Source: Candidatus Bipolaricaulota bacterium (GTDB lineage: Bacteria > Bipolaricaulota > Bipolaricaulia > Bipolaricaulales > Bipolaricaulaceae). Taken from it: 9,979 nt of DNA. Made by a program: the position numbers and the translations under genes. The DNA is taken from positions 1 to 9,979 of the forward strand of contig JAJOKL010000129.1 of the NCBI GenBank assembly GCA_021129895.1. The letters are read 5' to 3'. Shown here piece by piece: positions 1 through 5,449 of the stretch. The notes under the pieces were generated by a model. The model did not search any database, had not been told where the DNA came from, and was given only the letters and a program-made list of their open reading frames with translations. Each line of letters opens with the position of its first letter. Positions within the stretch are counted from its first letter, which is position 1.

Positions 1-248
1 GGGAGGGGGCCACCTGGTGGGCCTCTTGGAGCGTGGAGCTTGCGGGCCTGGCCTACTCCCCCTGCCTGGCTGGCGAGGTGGTCTACGTGGCGGCAGGGAA
101 TTCCTTGGTCGCCCTGGCCCAGGAAGATGGAGATATCCTGTGGCAGCGGGTATTCCCTCGGGAGGCTGGAACCGGGCCCATCGCCGCCGGTGGGGCCATC
201 CTGTGCGGCTTTGGGAACACCCTGTACAAGCTGGTGCCCGAGGGATAG
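1..248 (+). CDS. PQQ-like beta-propeller repeat protein, C-terminal part
   Basis: This is the end of a gene that begins before the window. The frame is open from base 3 without a stop, and the residues before the GTG at 33 (including a WWASWSVEL stretch) read as coding, so that GTG is probably internal. About 82 residues are visible. They hold two or three blades of the type VVYVAAGNSLVALAQEDGDILW followed by LCGFGNTLYKLVPEG. The pattern of a strand, then G-N-x-L-x-A/K-L, then D-G-x-x-L-W is typical of PQQ-type or BamB-like propellers. Such domains are scaffolds for binding or, in some enzymes, for a quinone cofactor; no cofactor ligand can be judged from this piece. Location (periplasm or cell surface) cannot be decided without the N-terminus. 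The stop is TAG at 246-248, followed by a strong hairpin. Confidence 0.75.
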   Translation, partial: EGATWWASWSVELAGLAYSPCLAGEVVYVAAGNSLVALAQEDGDILWQRVFPREAGTGPIAAGGAILCGFGNTLYKLVPEG

Positions 249-251
249 AAG

Positions 252-276
252 GGGGGCGGGCCACGGGCCCGCCCCC
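252..276 (+). terminator. GC-rich hairpin after the propeller gene
   Basis: An 11-bp perfect stem (252-262 with 266-276) closes a 3-base loop (acg) and starts four bases after the stop codon. Its position and strength suggest transcription termination or 3'-end protection. There is no T-tract after it, so it is not a canonical intrinsic terminator. Confidence 0.45.
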
Positions 277-280
277 AGAG

Positions 281-596
281 AGCCTGCCCCGGAAAGTCAG
301 GCTCCTTACGTCAATCGCCTTGCGCCCTGCCCGACGGTGGTCGACCTCACTCTGAGAAGTGCCTCGCAACAGGCTCCGTTGAACCCGGATCCTTTGAGGA
401 TCCGGGTTCAAGGTACTCCTTTCTACTCCCCCTTTTGTGGCCCATTGCGCCCTCTTTTTGGCGCAGCGTCGAAACAGGCCCTGCAACCTGATCGCTGGTT
501 CCCAATCCCAAACTTCCAAAAGCCCCTTTAACCCGGGGCATGGAACCGGGCCGGGCGAGAGCCTGCCCCGCTCCTCTGAGGTTTGCGGGGCAGGCT
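281..596. mobile_element. Palindrome-ended repeat element, copy A (long form)
   Basis: This non-coding element begins with AGCCTGCCCCG (281-291) and ends with the inverted copy CGGGGCAGGCT (586-596). Its last 117 bases (480-596) are identical to 2327-2443 of copy B. Its first about 47 bases (281-327) match the start of copy B with a few changes. It has a hairpin at the left end (AGCCTG 281-286 with CAGGCT 298-303) and another at the right end (560-571 with 585-596). About 120 bases between 320 and 453 are absent from copy B. The flanks show no clear target-site duplication. There is no transposase gene, so if it is mobile it is non-autonomous (MITE-like). It fills the gap between the propeller gene and the converging lipoprotein gene. 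Confidence 0.75.
379..411. repeat. 14-bp perfect palindrome inside repeat copy A
   Basis: TTGAACCCGGATCC (379-392) and its exact reverse complement (398-411) flank a 5-base loop (tttga). It lies in the segment found only in copy A. No T-tract follows on the plus strand. It could be a protein site, a hairpin of a nested element or a factor-independent RNA structure; the sequence does not decide. Confidence 0.7.
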
Positions 597-667
597 TTCA
601 AGTGCCACTTCCATACTCTCGCCCCGAGAAGGAAAGAAACTCATGCTCTCACAGGCACCCTTCCTCA

Positions 668-1511
668 TCACCCCCCTAGCCACCACGTGGGCAACAGATC
701 CACGTCCGAGATCCATTTCAGGTCCGGGTCCTCGTACACCAAGGCCGCCTCTCCTGCCTCCAGGTCCAAGAAGAAGATCCGGGTGCCCCAGTCGGTGTAC
801 AGGAGGGTGGTGTCCGACAGGAACACGAAGCCGGCCATGGCCCCGCCGGGATCGAACACCTCCTCCACCGTGCCCTCGTCGACCCGGTACAGCTTGGCCG
901 CGGTGGTGTTGCCGGAGCTCAGGTACAACGTTCCGTCCGGGGAGAACCCGAACCAACCCTGCCAAAAGCCACCTACGTCGTCCAGATCCACCGTGTAGTA
1001 GGTCTCGACGCTCCGCCCAACGATCCGATAGATGACCCCGTCCCCCCCGGCGCCACTGGCCTCGCTGAAGAACAGGTGCCACTCCTCCGTCGGGTCCTCC
1101 GGGTGCTGGCCGGGCTCGTCGTGCACGAACCTCACGCAGCGCACGTAGGTCTGATGCTGATATACCGGGAATTCCTCGTACCAGGTCCCGTTTATGTAGT
1201 CCACCCGCCACAGGGTGTTGTCGTTCCCGGAGACGAAGTACAGTTTGGGGGCGCCGGGGTGGAAGCAGAAGCTGGCGATCCTCTCTCCAGCCGCCCGGGT
1301 GTAAACGGTCTCCTCGCCGGGAGGGGCGTCCAGGTGTGCGCGCACGAAACCGGGATCGGCCCCGGCGTCCGCGAACGCGAACTGAAGCCCCGGCGGCGGC
1401 TCCACCGGGGGAGCGATCCCCCCACCAAACCTACCCCCAGGGAAGCTGACAGCCGACCAGGGAGAGGAGCCCGAGCCCCAGGAATAGGACAGCCGCTACC
1501 TTCCACTTCAC
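668..1511 (-). CDS. Beta-propeller lipoprotein, apparent frameshift after the signal peptide
   Basis: The body (668 to about 1405, roughly 245 residues) is a repeat-type propeller protein. Blades of similar shape include FCFHPGAPKLYFVSGNDNTLWRVD, then FGFSPDGTLYLSSGNTTAAKLYRVD, then FVFLSDTTLLYTDWGTRIFFLDLEAG, which resemble NHL or SMP-30-like six-bladed propellers. In that frame the first start codon is a GTG at 1403-1405, with no ribosome site. Just upstream, a perfect AAGGAGGTG site precedes GTG at 1509-1511. That GTG opens a lipoprotein signal peptide, VKWKVAAVLFLGLGLLSLVG followed by Cys, which stops at 1431-1433. The two frames join cleanly if one G is removed from the run of five G just before that stop, giving a short G/P linker into the propeller. 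The gene is therefore a lipoprotein broken by one base, or the base is a read error, or the shift is tolerated. Function is unknown; it would sit on the cell surface, perhaps binding a ligand. Confidence 0.7.
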
Positions 1512-1532
1512 GTTCCCACCTCCTTGGGCGTT

Positions 1533-1550
1533 TGATCACCGTGATCATAG
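1533..1550 (-). promoter_or_regulatory. Promoter -10 box overlapped by a 15-bp palindrome
   Basis: On the minus strand, TATGAT (1550-1545) is a good -10 box for the lipoprotein gene, whose start is 1511. The perfect palindrome TGATCAC-C-GTGATCA (1533-1547) overlaps its downstream half. A repressor bound there would block the promoter. No convincing -35 box stands at 16-18 bp; TTGGCC is 19 bp away. Confidence 0.5.
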
Positions 1551-1671
1551 ACCATACCAGCCGGGGCAGGCCAACAGGCTGAGCCGCAGGCCGATGAACG
1601 GATCGGGGCGCCTTTCCCTGGACTGGAAGGGGGGCTATGGGAAAGCGGGTTTCGGTGGGCGCCCGGACTAT

Positions 1672-1712
1672 CAAGAAAAATAAAGGGCCGGGCAAGGAGC
1701 CCCGCCCGGCCC
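1672..1712 (-). terminator. Intrinsic terminator of hsp20
   Basis: On the minus strand the stem GGGCCGGGC (1712-1704) pairs with GCCCGGCCC (1693-1685). It is followed by a T-rich run, TTTATTTTT, ending near 1674. It begins 10 bases after the hsp20 stop. Confidence 0.85.
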
Positions 1713-1721
1713 CCACTCTCC

Positions 1722-2168
1722 TCACTCCACCTTGACCTCGAACGCCCCCTCGGCCTCCGGCGCCCGCTTCAGGGGGATCTCCACCCGGAGGACGCCGTTT
1801 TCGAACTTGGCCTTGATCTTCTTCTTGTCCTCGACCTCCTCCGGCAAGGGGAACACCCGCCGGAAGGCGCCGTAGGTGCGGCCCATGCGGATGTAGTTGT
1901 CCTCCCGCACTTCCTCGGACCGCTTCACCTCGCCGGAGATGATCAGCCGGTCGCCCTCCACCCGCACCTGGACGTCCTCCTTGCGGGCACCGGGGAGCTC
2001 CGTCTCGATGGCCAAGGTCTTGTCCTTGAAGTAGACGTCGGAGCGGCCGAAGGAGGGGGTGAGGTCGAGGTCGAAGGTGGAGAAGTCCCGCAGCAGCTCA
2101 TCCATGAGCTGGCCCATGCGGGCGGTGATGCGGAACGGGTCGCGCCAGATAGCGGGAAGCAGTGCCAT
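1722..2168 (-). CDS. hsp20: Small heat-shock protein, Hsp20/alpha-crystallin family
   Basis: This is an ATP-independent holdase that forms oligomers and keeps unfolding proteins soluble for refolding by other chaperones. The 148-residue product has a short N-terminal arm (MALLPAIWRDPFR..., about 1-45). The alpha-crystallin domain follows (about 46-138) with the family signatures ETELPGARKEDVQVRVEGDRL and FENGVLRVEIPLKR; the A/G-x-L core is recognisable as NGVL. The C-terminal tail is short and acidic and lacks an obvious I-x-I/V anchor. I chose ATG at 2166-2168 because AAGGAGG (2183-2177) lies 8 bases before it; the in-frame GTG codons at 2175-2177 and 2172-2174 overlap or touch that site. 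The gene is monocistronic, with its own promoter, CIRCE-like operator and terminator, so heat-shock control through HrcA is likely. Confidence 0.95.
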   Translation of the reverse strand: MALLPAIWRDPFRITARMGQLMDELLRDFSTFDLDLTPSFGRSDVYFKDKTLAIETELPGARKEDVQVRVEGDRLIISGEVKRSEEVREDNYIRMGRTYGAFRRVFPLPEEVEDKKKIKAKFENGVLRVEIPLKRAPEAEGAFEVKVE

Positions 2169-2191
2169 GGACACCACCTCCTTCCCAGGTT

Positions 2192-2218
2192 TTAGCAGTC
2201 TTCTTGTTTGACTGCTAA
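2192..2218 (-). promoter_or_regulatory. CIRCE-like operator (HrcA site) of hsp20
   Basis: TTAGCAGTC-N9-GACTGCTAA is a perfect 9-bp inverted repeat with a 9-base spacer. The known CIRCE consensus bound by the repressor HrcA is TTAGCACTC-N9-GAGTGCTAA. Here the same position is changed in both arms (C to G in the left arm, G to C in the right), so symmetry and spacing are intact. It starts one base after the -10 box and so covers the transcription start. Confidence 0.88.
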
Positions 2219-2219
2219 T

Positions 2220-2248
2220 ATTATAGGGGGCGGCCCCACCCCTGTCAA
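2220..2248 (-). promoter_or_regulatory. Consensus sigma-70 promoter of hsp20
   Basis: On the minus strand TTGACA (2248-2243), a 17-base spacer and TATAAT (2225-2220) match the housekeeping consensus at every position. The -35 box lies within the left target-site duplication of repeat copy B. Confidence 0.93.
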
Positions 2249-2249
2249 G
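2242..2249. repeat. Left target-site duplication of copy B
   Basis: CTGTCAAG directly abuts the left end of repeat copy B. It is repeated exactly at 2444-2451 on the other side, as expected of the 8-bp staggered cut made by many transposases. Confidence 0.8.
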
Positions 2250-2443
2250 AGCCTGCCCCGGAAAGCCAGGCTGCCCACGTGCATCGCCTTGCGCCCCCCT
2301 TTTCCTGGCGCAACGTCAAAAGGGGGCCTGCAACCTGATCGCTGGTTCCCAATCCCAAACTTCCAAAAGCCCCTTTAACCCGGGGCATGGAACCGGGCCG
2401 GGCGAGAGCCTGCCCCGCTCCTCTGAGGTTTGCGGGGCAGGCT
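2250..2443. mobile_element. Palindrome-ended repeat element, copy B (MITE-like)
   Basis: This is a 194-bp non-coding element with 11-bp terminal inverted repeats, AGCCTGCCCCG (2250-2260) and CGGGGCAGGCT (2433-2443). It is flanked by exact 8-bp direct repeats CTGTCAAG (2242-2249, 2444-2451). It contains three hairpins: a left end hairpin (2250-2255 with 2267-2272), a middle one (TTGCGCC 2289-2295 with GGCGCAA 2307-2313) and a right end hairpin with a 12-bp stem (2407-2418 with 2432-2443). Bases 2327-2443 are identical to 480-596. It carries no open frame of its own, so it must have been moved by an enzyme encoded elsewhere. It lies between the divergent genes hsp20 and yidD. Confidence 0.85.
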
Positions 2444-2451
2444 CTGTCAAG
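2444..2451. repeat. Right target-site duplication of copy B
   Basis: This is the second CTGTCAAG, immediately after the right inverted repeat. On the minus strand it contains the same TTGACA as the left copy, so the -35 box of hsp20 existed before the insertion and was duplicated by it. Confidence 0.8.
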
Positions 2452-2465
2452 GGCTATACTTGAGC

Positions 2466-2675
2466 ATGCGCAGGTTGCTGGTGTTGCTGATCCGCGCCTA
2501 TCAGCGGGGGCTCTCCCCCCTGCTTCCCCGTCGGTGTCGCTTCTATCCCACCTGTTCCGAGTACGCCCGGCTGGCCATCCTGCGCCATGGCCCCCTGCGG
2601 GGAGGCTGGCTGGCCCTGCGCCGCCTCCTGAGGTGCGGGCCCTGGCACCCCGGAGGCTACGACCCCGTGCCATGA
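2466..2675 (+). CDS. yidD: Membrane protein insertion efficiency factor YidD
   Basis: This small 69-residue protein of the YidD (DUF37) family helps the YidC insertase place proteins into the inner membrane. The signature RRCRFYPTCSEYA is complete (about residues 22-34), and the three family cysteines are present (24, 30, 57). The amphipathic N-terminus MRRLLVLLIRAYQRGLSPL and the ending GGYDPVP are typical, and the length is normal. ATG at 2466 gives the expected family start; an in-frame TTG at 2460 is closer to a weak AAGGG site (2449-2453) and is an alternative. TATACT at 2455-2460 could be a -10 box, but it sits very close to the ATG and has no -35. The usual neighbours (rpmH, rnpA, yidC) are absent, so this is a stand-alone copy. 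It starts 22 bp after repeat copy B. Confidence 0.93.
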   Translation: MRRLLVLLIRAYQRGLSPLLPRRCRFYPTCSEYARLAILRHGPLRGGWLALRRLLRCGPWHPGGYDPVP

Positions 2676-2701
2676 AAAAGGGGCGCCCCAGGCGCCCCTT
2701 T
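2675..2701. terminator. Bidirectional terminator between yidD and gdhA
   Basis: An 11-bp stem, AAAGGGGCGCC (2677-2687) with GGCGCCCCTTT (2691-2701), has a 3-base loop. The T-run reads out after yidD on the plus strand (TTT). A longer one reads out after gdhA on the minus strand (TTTTT, 2679-2675). It lies between the two converging stop codons. Confidence 0.88.
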
Positions 2702-2722
2702 CCCGCTCGAACGTGATATTGG

Positions 2723-3973
2723 TTACACCCAGCCCCGCAATCGCATCGCCTCCGCCACCCGCGACACCGCTACCACGTACGCCCCCAGGCGGGGATGCAC
2801 CCGGTGCCGCTGGGCAGCCTCGTGCACCGCCTGGAAGGCGGTGGTCATCTTCTTGTCCAGGAGCCGGTGCACCTCCTCCTCGGACCAGTAGAAGTTGTAG
2901 GCGTTCTGGACTTGCTCGAAGTAGGAGACAGTGACCCCACCGGCGTTGCACAGGAAGTCCGGGATCACGTACACCCCTTGCTCGTGCAGGATCACGTCCG
3001 CCTCCGGGGTGGTGGGACCGTTGGCGAGCTCGGCCACGATCTTGGCCTTGATCCGGTGGGCGTTCTCCTCGGTGATCACGTTCTCCAGGGCCGCGGGGAA
3101 CAGGACCATCACATCCAGTTCCAGGAGGTCGGCGTTGGAGATCTCCTGGGCGCCGGGGAAGCCCACCACCGAGCCCAAGCGCTGTTTGTGGGTGAGCACA
3201 TCCTCGAACAGGAGTCCGGCGGGGTTGTAGATGCCCCCCTTGGAGTCGGACACCGCCACCACCTTCATCCCTAGGATCTCCGTGGCCAGCTTGTGGGCGA
3301 ACTGGCCGGCGTTTCCGTAGCCTTGGATGGCGGCTGGAGCCCCCTGGAGGTCGAGCCCCAGCACCTTGGCCGCCTCCCGCACCGTGTGGATTCCTCCCCG
3401 GGCGGTGGCATCGCCCCGGCCGGCGGAGCCCCCCAGGGGCAGGGGTTTCCCGGTGATGACCCCCGGGGCGGAATGGCCCACGATCTTCTCATACTCATCC
3501 ATCATCCAGGCCATGATCTGGGGGTTGGTGTAAACGTCGGGAGCGGGGACATCGATGTCGGGGCCGATGTAGTGCCCCAGGGCCCGGATGTAGCCCCGGG
3601 ACAGGCGTTCCAGCTCCCCGGCGGACATCTCCTTGGGGTTGCACACAACCCCCCCTTTACCCCCGCCCAGCGGGAGGTCCACTACCGCCGTCTTCCAGGC
3701 CATCCAGGCGGCCAGGGCCCGGACGGTATCGAACGTCTCCTCGGGGTGGAACCGGATCCCCCCCTTGGTGGGGCCGCGGGCATCGTTGTATTGAACCCGG
3801 AACCCCTCGAACACCTTGACACTGCCGTCGTCCATCCGTACCGGGATCCGCACGTGGAACTCCCGCATCGGCCAGCGCAGAAGCTCGTGCACCGCCGGGT
3901 CCAGCTTCAGGACCTTGGCCGCCTCATCGAGCTGCCGCTGGGCGATCTGAAAGGGGTTCTTCCCCTGGTCCAT
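2723..3973 (-). CDS. gdhA: Glutamate dehydrogenase (Glu/Leu/Phe/Val dehydrogenase family)
   Basis: This cytoplasmic enzyme reversibly converts glutamate and NAD(P)+ to 2-oxoglutarate, ammonium and NAD(P)H, and is usually a hexamer. The 416-residue product has the normal length. The N-terminal ELFV_dehydrog_N domain (about 30-165) holds the substrate pocket, with GPTKGGIRFHP (67-77), AWKTAVVDLPLGGGKGG (92-108, including the catalytic lysine in GGGKGG) and DVPAPDV (141-147). The NAD-binding Rossmann domain follows (about 180-405), with QGYGNAG (217-223) and, at the end of the second strand, VSDSKGGIY (241-249). The Asp there suggests a preference for NAD over NADP, an inference only. The overall sequence resembles Thermotoga and Thermococcales enzymes. 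ATG at 3971-3973 is preceded by AAAGGAGG at 6 bases. It ends at the terminator shared with yidD; no convincing promoter was seen. Confidence 0.96.
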   Translation of the reverse strand: MDQGKNPFQIAQRQLDEAAKVLKLDPAVHELLRWPMREFHVRIPVRMDDGSVKVFEGFRVQYNDARGPTKGGIRFHPEETFDTVRALAAWMAWKTAVVDLPLGGGKGGVVCNPKEMSAGELERLSRGYIRALGHYIGPDIDVPAPDVYTNPQIMAWMMDEYEKIVGHSAPGVITGKPLPLGGSAGRGDATARGGIHTVREAAKVLGLDLQGAPAAIQGYGNAGQFAHKLATEILGMKVVAVSDSKGGIYNPAGLLFEDVLTHKQRLGSVVGFPGAQEISNADLLELDVMVLFPAALENVITEENAHRIKAKIVAELANGPTTPEADVILHEQGVYVIPDFLCNAGGVTVSYFEQVQNAYNFYWSEEEVHRLLDKKMTTAFQAVHEAAQRHRVHPRLGAYVVAVSRVAEAMRLRGWV

Positions 3974-4000
3974 CTGCTACCTCCTTTTGACAAAAAATTT

Positions 4001-4022
4001 AGGTCCCGAATAGGGGCCTTTT
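4001..4022 (+). terminator. Small hairpin followed by a T-run in the gdhA leader
   Basis: AGGTCCC (4001-4007) pairs with GGGGCCT (4013-4019), including one G-T pair, around a 5-base loop and is followed by TTTT on the plus strand. On the minus strand the same hairpin has one mismatch and is followed by TAAATTTTTTG, just before the gdhA ribosome site. It could therefore act as an attenuator of gdhA. Either role is tentative. Confidence 0.35.
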
Positions 4023-4346
4023 CCGCGAGGCTAGTGGCTAGCGTTATTCTCCTACACCACCGATAAAAGGGGGAGACTGATACACTACGCTCCCCTCTCT
4101 CTCCTTCCATCTGCCTCTTTAAAAGCGTTTGGCTCATTCCAAGCGCGCTCTACAGTTTAACCCATCTTCCCGTAGGGTACAAGGGCAGTTGCGCTGGAGA
4201 ACTTCTCATCCTCACAAGAAAGCCTTCCCGAGGCCGCTTTTTCCTCTTCCGAGTTGAGGGGATTTGTGCTACAGCATGGAGGAAGCGTGGGTGCGGCGGT
4301 GGAAACGCCCTTCCCATAGGAAGTTGTCTTGGAAAATCATAGAAAT

Positions 4347-4405
4347 GTGGTGCCAATAAAATAGCCAAGGTGGGATTTTCCCGTCAAATCGGAAGGGGGC
4401 ACCAC
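4347..4405. repeat. Nested inverted repeat in the gdhA-archease gap
   Basis: GTGGTGCC (4347-4354) and its exact reverse complement GGCACCAC (4398-4405) enclose a second small hairpin, GGGA-TTT-TCCC (4372-4382). The arrangement can fold into a two-level stem. It may be an RNA structure or the remains of a mobile element end; nothing in the sequence identifies it. Confidence 0.45.
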
Positions 4406-4466
4406 GGCTTGCGGTTCAGCCTGAGCCCGCCCCCTCCAGGGGCAGTGGGGGCCAGAGAACGCCAAG

Positions 4467-4889
4467 TCAGAGGTCCAGCACGCACTGGGCGATCCAGCGG
4501 TCGCCCTCCCGCTCCACCCGGACCCCAAAGTAGGTGGCCGCCTTCACCTCCACCTGGGGCCGGTGCCGAACCGGGTCCAGCGGCTCCCCCTTGGCTATCC
4601 CGCGCAGCCGCCAGCCCCCCTCCGTCTCTTCGATCTCCACCTGAAACTCGGAGAACACCAGGCCCTCGATGTCCCGGCGGGCAAGGAGCTCGCCCAGGAA
4701 CGCCACGAGCAGCCCCTCCAGGGAGTCGGCCTCAGCCTCGATCTCCACGGCCTGCCGGGGTTTCACCTGCTCCAGGTCCACCATCAGCGAGAAGGTCCCC
4801 CGGGCGGCCTCGCAGAACGCCTCCTCCAGGGTGGCCCCGATCCCCCGCACCCCGGCGTCGGCGGTGTGGTCCAGGATCTCGTAGGCCAT
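4467..4889 (-). CDS. Archease (RtcB ligase cofactor family)
   Basis: Archease accelerates guanylylation and turnover of the RNA ligase RtcB, which joins 2',3'-cyclic-phosphate or 3'-phosphate ends to 5'-OH ends in tRNA splicing and RNA repair. The 140-residue protein matches the family in length. It opens with the hallmark DHTAD (7-11, metal-binding Asp), then ATLEEAFCEAARG (19-31) and a central SLEGLLVAFLGELL (56-69). It closes with the expected VEVKAATYFGVRVE (113-126) and a C-terminal VLDL containing another conserved acid. It starts directly on the stop codon of thpR (TGA then ATG with no gap), and GGAGGG within the end of thpR serves as its ribosome site, so translation is coupled. RtcB itself is not in the window. 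Confidence 0.93.
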   Translation of the reverse strand: MAYEILDHTADAGVRGIGATLEEAFCEAARGTFSLMVDLEQVKPRQAVEIEAEADSLEGLLVAFLGELLARRDIEGLVFSEFQVEIEETEGGWRLRGIAKGEPLDPVRHRPQVEVKAATYFGVRVEREGDRWIAQCVLDL

Positions 4890-5441
4890 TCAGCCCTCCA
4901 GCTCCCACCGCCCGATGGGGGTGTAGATGGGGCCCTGGGGGGTAAGTTGGGATTTCATGAGCGTAAGTGCCTTCACCTCCACCACCAGCTCCGGCAGGGG
5001 GGTTCCGGCCAGGGCGGCGGCCACGTCCCGGGGCGGCTTGAGCCGGGCCAGGGTGACGTGGGCTTTGGCCTCCTTCCGCTCCGGGGGGAGCCCCAGGGCC
5101 TGCACCCCGGCCTCCACACGCCTCACTAGCTTGGCGAAGGCCTCGGGGTCCTCCGCGGGGCCGGCCCAGATCACCCGCGCCCGGCGGGGGGTGGGGAACG
5201 CCCCCAATCCGGTCAGGGGGAAGGAAAACCGGGCTGTGGCCTTGGCCGCCTCCGCCCCCAGTTCGGCCAGCCCCTCGGCCGAGGAATCCTCCACCTCGCC
5301 CAGGAACCGGACCGTGATGTGCAGGTTGTCCCTGGCCACCCATTTCGCCCCGGGCCCCAGTTTCCCCTTGAGCCGGGCGGCGATCTCGGCCAGGGCCTCC
5401 CGCAGCCCGCGCTCCAACTCCACGCAGAAGAAAAGTCGCAT
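4890..5441 (-). CDS. thpR: RNA 2',3'-cyclic phosphodiesterase (2H superfamily, LigT/ThpR)
   Basis: This enzyme hydrolyses RNA 2',3'-cyclic phosphates to 2'-phosphomonoesters. Family members were first seen as 2'-5' RNA ligases acting on tRNA halves. The 183-residue protein has the full 2H fold, with both catalytic motifs: HITV (His41, Thr43) and HVTL (His128, Thr130). It also has the typical beginning MRLFFCVEL and the FLGEV segment after the first motif. ATG at 5439-5441 is the first start and matches the family N-terminus; there is no Shine-Dalgarno site, but a TATAAT box lies only 8 bases upstream. It is the first gene of a two-gene operon with archease. Both products act on RNA ends that carry or carried a cyclic phosphate, which suggests a shared RNA-end metabolism role (inference). 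Confidence 0.95.
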   Translation of the reverse strand: MRLFFCVELERGLREALAEIAARLKGKLGPGAKWVARDNLHITVRFLGEVEDSSAEGLAELGAEAAKATARFSFPLTGLGAFPTPRRARVIWAGPAEDPEAFAKLVRRVEAGVQALGLPPERKEAKAHVTLARLKPPRDVAAALAGTPLPELVVEVKALTLMKSQLTPQGPIYTPIGRWELEG

Positions 5442-5449
5442 GACAATTC

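Larger units (their letters stand above)
3988..4466. other. Gap of about 480 bases without a gene
   Basis: This stretch separates gdhA from archease and is visibly lower in GC than the flanking genes. The only longer open frame (minus strand, 4150-4368, starting at a TTG) has no ribosome site and a basic, proline-rich product unlike any family I know. I see a small hairpin with a T-run at 4001-4022 and a nested inverted repeat at 4347-4405. No tRNA, rRNA or known riboswitch pattern was recognised. It must hold the promoter of gdhA and the 3' end of the thpR-archease transcript. Confidence 0.6.

Noticed and set aside
281..596. CRISPR array or tandem repeat interpretation of the AGCCTGCCCC copies
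   Set aside because: The copies are end structures of two dispersed elements, not evenly spaced repeats with unique spacers.
1563..1571. GGGGCAGGC as a third copy end of the repeat element
   Set aside because: Only 9 bases match and none of the neighbouring element sequence is present, so it is likely chance in GC-rich DNA.
2430..2465. Earlier in-frame start for yidD inside the repeat element
   Set aside because: The extra residues come from the right hairpin of copy B and do not fit the family, which starts at MRRLL.
3293..4066. Long open frame on the plus strand opposite glutamate dehydrogenase
   Set aside because: It mirrors the codon bias of gdhA in a GC-rich sequence, has no ribosome site, and its product is rich in G, P and H with no family resemblance.
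4150..4368. Small basic protein on the minus strand in the gdhA-archease gap
   Set aside because: It uses a TTG start without a ribosome site, is rich in P and R, and matches no pattern I know.
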